This document shows positions 1 to 7,149 of a stretch of 44,649 bases of DNA, in pieces. A program made the position numbers and the translations under genes. The DNA lies in contig JABURQ010000029.1 in the NCBI GenBank assembly GCA_014762625.1, forward strand, positions 1-44,649, given 5' to 3'. The notes under the pieces are model-generated. The model was given only the letters and a program-made list of their open reading frames with translations. It searched no databases and was not told the origin of the DNA. Positions within the stretch are counted from its first letter, which is position 1; every line of letters starts with the position of its first letter. The stretch comes from Planctomycetaceae bacterium (GTDB lineage Bacteria; Planctomycetota; Planctomycetia; Planctomycetales; Planctomycetaceae).

Positions 1-691
1 GACATTCAAATAGTCGTGTTTGCGAAAACACCAGGCATAGCCTTGGAGGTCGGGGAAGAAATAAAGTTCCGGTCTATTCGACTGGACGCGACATTTCTCT
101 GCTTGTTCGCAGGACATCAGAAATTCCGTTTCCTGAGCACGGACAATGTGTTCGGGATCTTTACTCTCTTGATTGAAGTGACGAGCAACCGGGCAGAAAT
201 TTCCCCCGGCTCCGATGAGGAGAGTTGCTCGATAGCGACCGTTGATCAGCCACCCCTCGGCTTGACGTTCGAAGGAATCGACCGATTCCCCGAGATGGAG
301 ACGTGCTCCCGAACGCTGCAACAGATAGTTGTCAAATTCGATTCTTCGAATTCCGTAACTAACGGTCCGTTCATAACAGGTATCGACGGTAGAATCGTCT
401 CCCACGAGTCCGGTGCGAAAACCTTCGATCGGCTGAAGCTCATACTGAGAACCGTACTCCTCCAATGAAATCTCCAGTTCCTCAACAATCTGCGGAGTAA
501 TCCAGCCGCCACAAGTCTTCGACCGAGGAAACTCAGCCCGGTCAAGAATCACAACGTCATATCCGGCCCGTACCAACTGTCGCGCACAAGCGGATCCAGC
601 CGGTCCGCCACCGACGATGAGTACATCGCAATAATCCTTCTCGTTGCATTTTCGTTTGTGATTCACCTGTTCGTTATGGAGCTTAGTCACG
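1..691 (-). CDS. FAD-dependent oxidoreductase, geranylgeranyl reductase family (C-terminus outside window)
   Basis: The frame is open from a GTG at 691 to the left window edge, giving about 230 residues without a stop. The N-terminus carries an FAD/NAD Rossmann motif, DVLIVGGGPAGSA (residues 22-34), followed by FPRSKTCGGWITP, the Cys-Gly-Gly signature of the geranylgeranyl reductase/halogenase-like branch. Near the edge it reads YAWCFRKHDYLNV, which matches the conserved 'YGW-F-K-D-LNVG' block of that family. The family reduces isoprenoid or other C=C bonds using FAD and NAD(P)H; the substrate here cannot be read from sequence. The GTG overlaps the stop of the upstream methyltransferase as GTGA and has AGGAGG seven bases before it, so translation is coupled. 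The start is well supported; only the C-terminal half is missing. Confidence 0.85.
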
Positions 692-2021
692 GACGGTCCT
701 CCTCGTTTTTGAAAACAACATGCGGATATCCGTCGACTTCTTTGATGGCAGCGTATGGTACGGGAGTGTTCTCTTCGTAGAGGTAGTCGCGACTCCACGG
801 AATCGAATTATTTCGAGCACGGCAAAAGACGACTTGAAATAACTGCAATGTTCCTGCCTGAAACGACGCCACCGAGCCGGACAAATAAAGTCTCCACATA
901 CGAATAAATCGCTCATCAAACATCTTCCCAACCTGGTCCCGATGTTCTTCGAATCGCAGTAGCCAATGTCGGAGTGTCTCTGCGTAGTGCAGACGAAGAT
1001 TTTCCACATCGAGAATCGAAAATTCCCGGGGTTCGAAGATCGACATCATTTCCCGCAAAGAAGGTGGATTCGCCCCTGGGAAGATGCGTTCTTCCGTCCA
1101 TCGATTCAGTGGGGCGGGAGCGTTGCGACCGATCGTATGAATGAGTCCAACGCCCTTTTCGTTCAAGCAGCGATTAATGACCTCACCCAGCAAACGGTAG
1201 TTCTCGATGCCAACGTGTTCCAGCATGCCGACGGAGACGAACGCATCACAATTTCCAGCGATATGACGCCAATCCTTTTCGATGAACTCCACTTTGTCAG
1301 CAAGTCCTTCTTCGCGTGCTCGATCGCGGGCATAGACAATCTGCTCGTGTGAAATGTTATACGCGCTTACTTTCACACCGTACCGGCGAGCCATGTAAAG
1401 GCTTAACGCTCCCCAGCCACACCCCGCTTCGATGACCGTTTGGCCTGGTTTCAATTGCAGCTTGCGGCAAATGTGCTCCAGTTTAGCAGTCTGTGCCTCT
1501 TCCAGAGACATTCCATTTCGCGGGAAATAAGCGCAGGTGTAAACGAGCTCCCGGTCGAGCCATAATCGATAAAAATCATTTCCCAGATCGTAATGTTGCC
1601 GGATATTCCATTTCGATCCGTTCAGTGAATTGCGATGTTTTCGCAACCAATCCTTAGGTTGGAAACGCGGAGTTTCTCCCGGAGATTCCAGTAATTCGAT
1701 CGCACGGCATAGTTTCACAAGATCCCCTTTCACTTCAATGCGACCGTTAGAGTATCCGTCCCCAAAATGAAGGCAGGGATCGAGAAATAACTTCCCAAGT
1801 GTCGATCGATCTCGAATGATGACAGAGGCAACAGGCGTCTCACGACAAATTGTCATCGGCACTTCATCCCAAAGTGCAAAATGTATCGGCAAGTCTCCGA
1901 TCCAACGCAACAACACTCTTGCGACCCAACGATCGAAACGAGTCACCCTGCTACCATTGCTCGGCACCTGTTTGACATTGTCGAAATCTTGTTGCTTCGT
2001 TGCATCATTCGCCGTAGCCAT
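687..2021 (-). CDS. Cyclopropane-fatty-acyl-phospholipid synthase-like SAM methyltransferase
   Basis: A 444-residue protein of the CFA synthase family (COG2230 type). HYDLGNDFY lies at residues 143-151, the usual entry to the SAM domain, and the glycine-rich SAM loop EAGCGWG at 198-204, with VGMLEHVG further on as in other CFA-like methyltransferases. Family members add a one-carbon unit from SAM to the double bond of a lipid acyl chain, or methylate related lipids. I chose the ATG at 2021 because it follows the stop of a small upstream ORF by ten bases; an in-frame ATG at 2123 would add 34 residues that coincide with that ORF in another frame. The 3' end overlaps the FAD oxidoreductase start, so the two form one transcript and possibly one lipid or isoprenoid modification route. 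True substrate unknown. Confidence 0.88.
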   Translation of the reverse strand: MATANDATKQQDFDNVKQVPSNGSRVTRFDRWVARVLLRWIGDLPIHFALWDEVPMTICRETPVASVIIRDRSTLGKLFLDPCLHFGDGYSNGRIEVKGDLVKLCRAIELLESPGETPRFQPKDWLRKHRNSLNGSKWNIRQHYDLGNDFYRLWLDRELVYTCAYFPRNGMSLEEAQTAKLEHICRKLQLKPGQTVIEAGCGWGALSLYMARRYGVKVSAYNISHEQIVYARDRAREEGLADKVEFIEKDWRHIAGNCDAFVSVGMLEHVGIENYRLLGEVINRCLNEKGVGLIHTIGRNAPAPLNRWTEERIFPGANPPSLREMMSIFEPREFSILDVENLRLHYAETLRHWLLRFEEHRDQVGKMFDERFIRMWRLYLSGSVASFQAGTLQLFQVVFCRARNNSIPWSRDYLYEENTPVPYAAIKEVDGYPHVVFKNEEDRP

Positions 2022-2031
2022 TGATATCGCC

Positions 2032-2184
2032 TTACCAGTCCATGAGAGACTCCGACAACCGAGTCGGCACCATCTCTCGAAACGAGTTTGTTGAAATTGC
2101 AGATGCATTTTGCGTCCAGGCATGAAAAAACCTCTCCCGCAGTTGATCTACGGAAGAGGCTATCGTTGCCTGGTGATAAGACAT
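2032..2184 (-). CDS. Small 50-residue ORF upstream of the CFA-like gene
   Basis: ATG at 2184 has GGAGG five bases upstream, the strongest ribosome binding site in the area. The frame runs 50 codons (begins MSYHQATIAS, ends SESLMDW) to a TAA at 2034-2032, ten bases before the CFA-like start. The peptide has no membrane segment and no motif I recognise; it is mildly amphipathic with several Arg and Ser. Position and spacing fit a real small gene, or a translated leader that delivers ribosomes to the methyltransferase gene. A hairpin (2131-2159) followed by six T on the coding strand lies inside it. A chance ORF with a good SD cannot be excluded. Confidence 0.5.
   Translation of the reverse strand: MSYHQATIASSVDQLRERFFHAWTQNASAISTNSFREMVPTRLSESLMDW
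2125..2159 (-). promoter_or_regulatory. Hairpin plus T-run inside the small leader ORF (possible attenuator)
   Basis: On the minus strand two 9-base arms (2151-2159 and 2131-2139) can pair with one G-U, enclose an 11-base loop, and are followed by six T (2130-2125). This has the form of an intrinsic terminator, yet it lies within the 50-codon ORF and about 100 bases before the CFA-like start. Such a layout resembles a translation-coupled attenuator. There is no other minus-strand gene upstream that it could terminate. It could also be fortuitous. Confidence 0.35.
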
Positions 2185-2410
2185 CAGTTCCTCCAGTGAA
2201 GGAATATGTTGTCTACATTCGTTGCGAATCGACCCGATCGTGAGCCGTGAATTTAGTATCTCAAACTGATTTCAATGCTTCAAACGCAATTTTCGTGAAG
2301 AACGTTGTGCGTAGCGGTCACTCAGACGAGTGGCACGTGAATTTTCAGTCACTGCCTCTGCACAAAAGATATAGGCAAGAGGCCTCACTTGCTCAAGGAA
2401 TCTTGTCTAC

Positions 2411-2749
2411 GGATTCGCCATGGCGCGCGTTGGTGCGATCACTTGGCATTCGTGCGGCGCGATTCTGAATGTGGGATTCTGCCGTTATGCGGGCCAGGGA
2501 CAAAGGGAAGTCAGCTTACTTCGCAGGATGTGGAATATCCTGCGTCCCGGAGACGTGCACATGGCAGATAGTCTGATGTCGAACTGGACGTCGATCGCGA
2601 TGTTCAAAGAGCGTGGCTTCGAGTTGGTCAGTCGGCTCGATAAGGCTCACCGCAAAGCGGACTTTCGCAAAGGAACGCGTCTGGGAAAAGACGATCTTAT
2701 CGTCTACTGGTGCAAGCCAACATCGATCCGCTCGATTGATTGCTCTTGA
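2411..2749 (+). pseudogene. IS4-type transposase remnant
   Basis: The translated frame (ATG at 2420 is probably not an original start) contains GAILNVGFCRYAGQGQ, LRPGDVHMADSLMSNWTS, FELVSRLDKAHRKADF and GTRLGKDDLIVYW, ending KPTSIRSID. This is the order of the central part of IS4-family DDE transposases (usual forms: LRPGDV-LAD, R-ADFRRG, LGK-DH-V-W). The second catalytic Asp would be in HMADS. The N-terminal part with the first Asp and the C-terminal part with Glu are absent, so about 110 of the usual 350-450 residues remain. No terminal inverted repeats were found around it. It is a decayed insertion, not a functional gene. Confidence 0.75.
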
Positions 2750-2784
2750 GCTGTAACTTCATAGCTCAAGGGTTTCTTTTTTTT
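2745..2784 (+). terminator. Intrinsic terminator after the IS4 remnant
   Basis: Perfect 8-bp arms CTTGAGCT (2745-2752) and AGCTCAAG (2763-2770) enclose a 10-base loop and are followed by GGTTTC and eight T. It overlaps the end of the transposase remnant and insulates the downstream hydrolase gene from read-through. Confidence 0.7.
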
Positions 2785-3087
2785 CAAGAGTCATCGTTAA
2801 CAAGCCTGCGACTTTGCATTAGCCGTCGCCCCGTAACCCTACGCGAAAAGTCTCTCATTTCTGAGGCGCTCTCGGAGTTCCCTGTTTGTAGCAGAGGAAT
2901 TATCTGACAGTTGGTTAAACGGCATTGGCATCAGCTCTCCGGATCGAAGAAGTGCGCCCATTCGCATCTCTAAAGCCCACAACAAGAAGACAAGCTCTCC
3001 GCGGATCGCTGTTCGATCGATTGCCCGATTGTGGTACGTTACATGCCAGCCTTCCCACACGACCACACACACATTGGAGGCGAGTTA
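2785..3087. other. Intergenic stretch before the alpha/beta-hydrolase-like gene
   Basis: About 300 bases with no ORF that looks coding on either strand. A 77-codon minus-strand ORF (2839-3072) has no recognisable domain and no ribosome site. The promoter for the 3088 gene should lie here, but I could not pick out convincing -35/-10 boxes. Confidence 0.4.
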
Positions 3088-3987
3088 ATGCAGACCGAAG
3101 AAGTCACCTTTTACAGCGACGGCCTGAAGCTCGACGGCGCGTTTCATTTACCCGACGATTACGACCCGAATCGCCAGTATCCGTTGATTATTCCCTGTTC
3201 CGGATTTACCGGCCTGCGAAAGATCCATCCTGAGCGATTCGCCCGCTACCTGACGAAACACGGGTTTCTCTGTTTCTCGTTCGACTATCGGGGATTCGGC
3301 GAAAGCGAAGGAATTCGTCGCCGCGTGATCCTGGAAGAGCAGGTCCGCGACTTGCTGCACGCGGTGGGATTTGTGGAAGCCGATCCTCGCGTCAAGAAAG
3401 ATCGCCTGATTCTGCTCGGTTGGGGCATGGGGGCGGGAGTCATTCTGGATGCCGCGAGGGAATTGCTGGGAGTGATCGGATTGATCGCCGTCAACGGCCT
3501 CTACTCCGGAAAACGGGTCCAGGCGGCTCATCATACAACGGATGGTTTTCTGGAATTCCGCGATCGGGTACGTGCTGACTACACGGCTCGGGCGCAATCG
3601 GGAGAAGTCCGCTGGGACGATCCGTTTTATTACTACCCGCTCGACAAGCAGTCGCGGAAATATGTCGAAGAAGAACTCCGCCGACATCCTGACTACGACA
3701 TCGAGACTTATTCCGGTGAACTGGCTGATTCGCTACTCCGCTGGTATCCCGAAGCCCATGCGGCGTATATGCGTACGCCGATTCTGATCGCTCACGGAAC
3801 GCAAAACGCACTGCACCCGCTGGCGGAAGCGGAAGCACTATTTTCTGCCTACGGCGGGCCGAAGGAGTTGTACCTGATCGAAGGGGCCGGTCATACCGAA
3901 TGGATGTTCGATGAGAACGCTCACTTTCTCAAGCTGAACCGGCGGATTTTGAACTGGATCGAGGCGCTGCTGAAATATGACGATTGA
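3088..3987 (+). CDS. Alpha/beta-hydrolase-fold protein with degenerate catalytic triad
   Basis: A 299-residue protein starting at the ATG with GGAGG seven bases upstream; the ORF is open further 5' but lacks a better site. Fold markers are the early strand and oxyanion region (IIPCSGFTGL), the FDYRGFGES turn, the nucleophile elbow and the C-terminal GAGHTEWM. The elbow reads L-G-W-G-M-G (residues 110-115), so Gly113 stands where the nucleophile Ser of G-x-S-x-G should be. The acid position in HGTQNAL is Asn240 rather than Asp; His269 is kept. Known members of the fold with such changes are non-hydrolytic or use other chemistry, but no function can be assigned here. The stop overlaps the next gene by 11 bases, so the two are co-transcribed and probably act together. 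Confidence 0.85.
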   Translation: MQTEEVTFYSDGLKLDGAFHLPDDYDPNRQYPLIIPCSGFTGLRKIHPERFARYLTKHGFLCFSFDYRGFGESEGIRRRVILEEQVRDLLHAVGFVEADPRVKKDRLILLGWGMGAGVILDAARELLGVIGLIAVNGLYSGKRVQAAHHTTDGFLEFRDRVRADYTARAQSGEVRWDDPFYYYPLDKQSRKYVEEELRRHPDYDIETYSGELADSLLRWYPEAHAAYMRTPILIAHGTQNALHPLAEAEALFSAYGGPKELYLIEGAGHTEWMFDENAHFLKLNRRILNWIEALLKYDD

Positions 3988-4831
3988 CGTCGACAACGCG
4001 ATCGATCTGCACGTCCACAGCGCGCCGGATGTCTACCCGCGACTGTTGGACGATCTGGAAGTGGTCCGTGCGGCGGAAGCGTTCGGCATGCAGGCGATTC
4101 TGCTCAAGTCACATCACACCCTCACCGCCGACCGGGCACAGATGGTGCAGAAAGAGGTCGGCATTCAGGTTCGCGGTGGTCTCGCCCTCAACCTGACGGT
4201 GGGGGGGCTCAATCCGGTGGCCGTCGAAACCGCCATCGCATTCGGTGCTCGACAGATCTGGATGCCGACCATTCATGCCCAACACTGCTTGCGAACGGCG
4301 ACTGGTGAGATGTTTGAGGCAGAAGCGCGGAAAGGTTACCCCGGCATCGTTCCGTTCGACGCAGAGGGACAACCGGTTCCTGAACTATTAGTCATCCTAG
4401 AGATGATCCGCGACGCGGGGGCGATTCTGGGGACCGGCCATCTTGCCCCAAGCGAGTCGCTGAAGCTGATCGCCCTGGCGCGAGAAATGAAACTCGAACG
4501 CATTCTGATAACGCATCCCATCATGAGTTTCACCCGCTTCACGACAGAACAGATGCAACAAGCCGCCGACCTGGGAGCGATTCTCGAATTCGATGCCCTC
4601 TCCTGCCGAGAGAACTGGCCGCAGTCGATGCCCCCCTCTACGACCGCTCAAGCCATTCAAGCGGTCGGCGCCTCCCGTTGTGTCCTCGCTTCCGACGGCG
4701 GTCAGGTGATCAATCCCTCTGCTCCAGAGATGTTATTCTCCTTCGCTCACGATTTGACCCAACACGGTGTGACTCCCGAGGCTCTCAAAGTCTTGATGCA
4801 CGACAACCCGGCGTGGTTGCTGGATGTATGA
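3977..4831 (+). CDS. DUF6282-like metal-dependent hydrolase (amidohydrolase fold)
   Basis: A 284-residue cytosolic protein without signal peptide. It shows the usual metal-ligand series of amidohydrolase/TIM-barrel hydrolases: H-x-H in DLHVHSAPD (His12, His14), a His in GTGHLAPSE, a His in ILITHPIM and an Asp in VLASDGGQ. The HVHSAPD start and overall length fit the DUF6282 group. The start overlaps the end of the upstream alpha/beta-hydrolase-like gene by 11 bases, which signals tight coupling. The substrate is not known; the pairing suggests a small-molecule degradative step. The gene ends 72 bases before the convergent M20 gene. Confidence 0.8.
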   Translation: MTIDVDNAIDLHVHSAPDVYPRLLDDLEVVRAAEAFGMQAILLKSHHTLTADRAQMVQKEVGIQVRGGLALNLTVGGLNPVAVETAIAFGARQIWMPTIHAQHCLRTATGEMFEAEARKGYPGIVPFDAEGQPVPELLVILEMIRDAGAILGTGHLAPSESLKLIALAREMKLERILITHPIMSFTRFTTEQMQQAADLGAILEFDALSCRENWPQSMPPSTTAQAIQAVGASRCVLASDGGQVINPSAPEMLFSFAHDLTQHGVTPEALKVLMHDNPAWLLDV

Positions 4832-4903
4832 CGGTCGTCCGCGTTGATCCTGAAGGAGGCGGATTGATCGCCACATACATAGCTCGGCGTAAGCCCCTCT
4901 TTT

Positions 4904-6031
4904 TCACTGGCAATACTGTTTCAGGAGATTTCGGTAGACCGATGCGCCCTGTTCGAGTTGATCGAGGCTAATCCATTCGTCGCTCTTGTGCGCTTGAGCG
5001 ATATCCCCCGGTCCCAGGACGACGAGACGCCGAACCTCCGTGAAATTACAGGCTTCCGAACCATAGGAGACCGTGCGCGGCGGTTGGCCGCTGGCCAGCG
5101 TCGCGCAAGCCTGCACGAACTCGTCATCGGGCGAGCGGTAAAACGCCGGGTGGCGGGTCTTCACATCACAGATCAGCCCGTTTCGTTCCGCGCTGGCGAC
5201 GATCCGCTCGATCAGTTCATCCACGTCCGTATCGGGCATCGGGCGGAAACAGATCGTACTGATCGATTGGGGGGCCGTAATGTTGAGCGCCTGCGTGTGA
5301 TCGTTGATGCCCAGATTCAGTCGAATCGTCGGCGGGTCGAACTCGTGGTCCATCCATCGCTCCTCCGACTCGGTTTCCTCGTATAAACCCTTCATGTCCT
5401 GGAGAAAGGGGATCATCGCCCAGTTCGCGTTCACTCCTTCGCGAGTACTCGAATGGGCGGCTTTCCCCTGGGACGTCACATGAATTTGACAGCCCCCCTT
5501 GTGGGCGTAGACGACATCCAACGACGTCGGCTCTCCCACAATCCCCGCCGCATTGCCATCGATCAGTTCCCGGTAAAGTTGCGAACGTTCGGAAATCTCG
5601 ATTGCCCCCCGATGGTTGATTTCCTCGTCCGACGAGCAGGAGACGTAAATCGGACTCGTCAGAGGCTGGTCCCGCACCGATTCCAGCGCGGCGAGAAGAC
5701 ACGCCATCGGCCCCTTCATATCGGTGCTGCCTCGACCGTACAGGCGACCGTCACGGACCGTCGGTTCGAAGGGACCATGTTCGGCGATCGACCAGTCGTC
5801 ACTCACAACCACATCGGTATGCCCGAACCACGCGAGGCCGCCCGTCCCGGATCCGCGGCGACCCAACACGTTCACCTTCAGTTCGCCGTTCTCGTCCCGG
5901 TAATCCAGTCGTTCCGTTTCGCAGCCGAGTGACTGGAGGACCTGTTCCAGATACTCGCTCACCTCGAGGTTGGAGTGGTGACAGGTGGAATCAAAGCGGA
6001 CGAGTTGCTGTGCGTAGTCGAGTGAGTTCAT
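4904..6031 (-). CDS. M20 family deacetylase, ArgE/DapE type
   Basis: A 375-residue di-zinc amidohydrolase. It shows AWFGHTDVV (first metal His), GRGSTDMKGPMA (bridging Asp), SSDEE (catalytic Glu followed by metal Glu) and GEPTSLDVVYAHKG. The dimerisation domain follows, and the C-terminal block has GPGDIAQAHKSDEWI with the last metal His. Family members hydrolyse N-acyl groups from amino acids (acetylornithine, succinyl-diaminopimelate). The motifs and length fit acetylornithine deacetylase best, but no arginine genes are adjacent. I chose ATG 6031 because upstream in-frame sequence overlaps the sigma-factor stub in a different frame; no clear Shine-Dalgarno is present. The start lies 7 bases after the stub's stop, so it may be expressed from the stub's old promoter. 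Confidence 0.85.
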   Translation of the reverse strand: MNSLDYAQQLVRFDSTCHHSNLEVSEYLEQVLQSLGCETERLDYRDENGELKVNVLGRRGSGTGGLAWFGHTDVVVSDDWSIAEHGPFEPTVRDGRLYGRGSTDMKGPMACLLAALESVRDQPLTSPIYVSCSSDEEINHRGAIEISERSQLYRELIDGNAAGIVGEPTSLDVVYAHKGGCQIHVTSQGKAAHSSTREGVNANWAMIPFLQDMKGLYEETESEERWMDHEFDPPTIRLNLGINDHTQALNITAPQSISTICFRPMPDTDVDELIERIVASAERNGLICDVKTRHPAFYRSPDDEFVQACATLASGQPPRTVSYGSEACNFTEVRRLVVLGPGDIAQAHKSDEWISLDQLEQGASVYRNLLKQYCQ

Positions 6032-6038
6032 GAGGCGA

Positions 6039-6170
6039 TCACGGATTTTTCTGTGCCATTTTCGCAGCGGCCAGCTTGCGAAGTTGGTCGTAGACGAGCG
6101 GCAGTGGTTTCTCAACCGCCGAGGGGTCACCCGCGTCGAGATGATTCAGGATTTGAGTGACGTCGCTCAT
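6039..6170 (-). pseudogene. Truncated ECF sigma factor (N-terminal stub, 43 codons)
   Basis: ATG at 6170 opens a frame beginning MSDVTQILNHLDAGDPSA and continuing LPLVYDQLRKLAAAKMAQ, then stopping at a TGA. This is the N-terminal start of the planctomycete-type ECF sigma-70 family (usual form MSDVTxLLxxxxxGDxxAxxxLLPLVYxELRxLAxxxMAxE). Regions 2 to 4 that bind core polymerase and promoter are entirely missing; the next gene begins 7 bases on. A deletion apparently removed the rest of the gene. It cannot act as a sigma factor. The fragment is too short for ordinary gene calls. Confidence 0.7.
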
Positions 6171-6370
6171 TGTTGACTGCGCGATTTTCAAAGGAACGAT
6201 CCGTCGATTGGCAAGGGATTATCTTACAACGGGGACAGGAACGTTGTCACTTGAAATTAAGAGCGTTGTCGGCGGCTCCTGTCATACTGCGATCAGACAT
6301 GCACCGTCTTGTTTTTTTTCCAGCAGCCTCCCTGTCTGACAACAAACCGGCATAGAGGGGGGGAGAGAAT

Positions 6371-6390
6371 GATGCCGGCTTGCCGGCATC
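6371..6390. repeat. Perfect 9-bp inverted repeat with two-base centre
   Basis: The arms GATGCCGGC and GCCGGCATC are exact complements separated by TT. No T-run follows on either strand, so it is not a standard terminator. It is G+C-rich in an A+T-rich setting, which suggests a repeat-element fragment. Confidence 0.5.
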
Positions 6391-6590
6391 CGGTTCCCCC
6401 AACTCAGCAACGTGATCTTTGACAAGTTGAATTTGGCATTTCGTGCTTTGTTTTTTGTCCTTCGGTTTTGGAATCCAAACTGCCAAGAACCAAGTACAAA
6501 GAACAAACAACCGCCACCAAACAGTACACAAAAACAAATTCTGCGCAAGATGTGAAAAATCGGGTCAAAAACGATCGTTTTCCACTCGCG

Positions 6591-6637
6591 TTTTCAACTT
6601 TGCAACTTAACAACTCGCAAAATTGTCAAGTTGAAAA
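6591..6637. repeat. 10-bp inverted repeat TTTTCAACTT / AAGTTGAAAA
   Basis: The arms at 6591-6600 and 6628-6637 are exact complements with 27 bases between. A third partial copy (TTTTCAAC) follows near 6651. The word resembles part of the terminal repeat of the MITE-like element at 6773-6970 (GTTGAAAAAA), so it may be a decayed relative. Confidence 0.4.
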
Positions 6638-6772
6638 ACCTCGGGAGTTTTCAACAAAACAGTGGATTTCTTTCTGAACAGGGAAAGCACGTTTCGGGCG
6701 ACGAAATCGAACCGCCGATGGCATCGGATTTATCTCAAGTGACTGTGATTGGAGCCGGTTGCCGAGCCTGTC

Positions 6773-6970
6773 TTCAAAAATCATTTTGGCAGCGAATGGC
6801 GCCCTAGCAGCGTGTTGAGAAACGGATTTGTTGGCGAGAATGAGAGTTTTGAGATGAGCACAAGGAAGAAATTCGCAGGTGAATCCCGTGATTCAGCGAG
6901 AATTTGTGACGACGTGATTCATCTCAAAAAGCCATTCGCAGCCAAATGAGTTTTTTCAACGGGCTGCTAG
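6773..6970. mobile_element. MITE-like element with nested terminal inverted repeats
   Basis: The right end, read inward as reverse complement from 6970, is CTAGCAGCCCGTTGAAAAAA then CTCATTTGGCTGCGAATGGC. A related left end starts at 6804 (CTAGCAGCGTGTTGAGAAAC). A second left copy lies just outside it at 6773-6800, including TTTGGCAGCGAATGGC, the near-exact complement of 6931-6946. So one right end pairs with two left ends, as if one copy had inserted beside or into another. The interior has no transposase gene, only a 66-codon ORF without a recognisable domain. CTAG at both tips could be target or terminus. It looks like a non-autonomous transposon; the mobilising family is not identified. 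Confidence 0.6.
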
Positions 6971-7149
6971 CATCCGGGAACGCGAATTATCGTTCGTACA
7001 TTGAACGCATCTCCACAGTTTTAGACCGACATGTCTCAACCAGGAAAAATATCCAGATTGCATGTCCTTTTCGAATTGAAATCCGGATAGATTTTTTAGA
7101 GCACTCGATTTCGTTCTCATCATGCCGTCAGGAACAGGAGTCATTAACG

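Larger units (their letters stand above)
6171..6772. other. Gene-free, A+T-rich intergenic region with inverted repeats
   Basis: About 600 bases without a credible gene. ORFs of 60-100 codons exist on both strands but show no domain and unlikely composition. The sequence is rich in oligo-T/oligo-A and in the word TTTTCAAC (6591, as complement near 6630, and near 6651). It also contains a perfect 9-bp inverted repeat at 6371-6390. It resembles a graveyard of small repeats rather than a regulatory region. Confidence 0.5.

Noticed and set aside
2247-2468. 73-codon plus-strand ORF before the IS4 remnant
   Set aside because: No recognisable domain; it runs out of frame with the transposase part, so it is at most decayed IS sequence.
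2839-3072. 77-codon minus-strand ORF before the hydrolase-like gene
   Set aside because: No ribosome site, no domain and no partner gene; it overlaps the presumed promoter of the gene at 3088.
6749-6949. 66-codon ORF inside the MITE-like element
   Set aside because: It spans terminal repeats of the element and has no domain; probably not translated.
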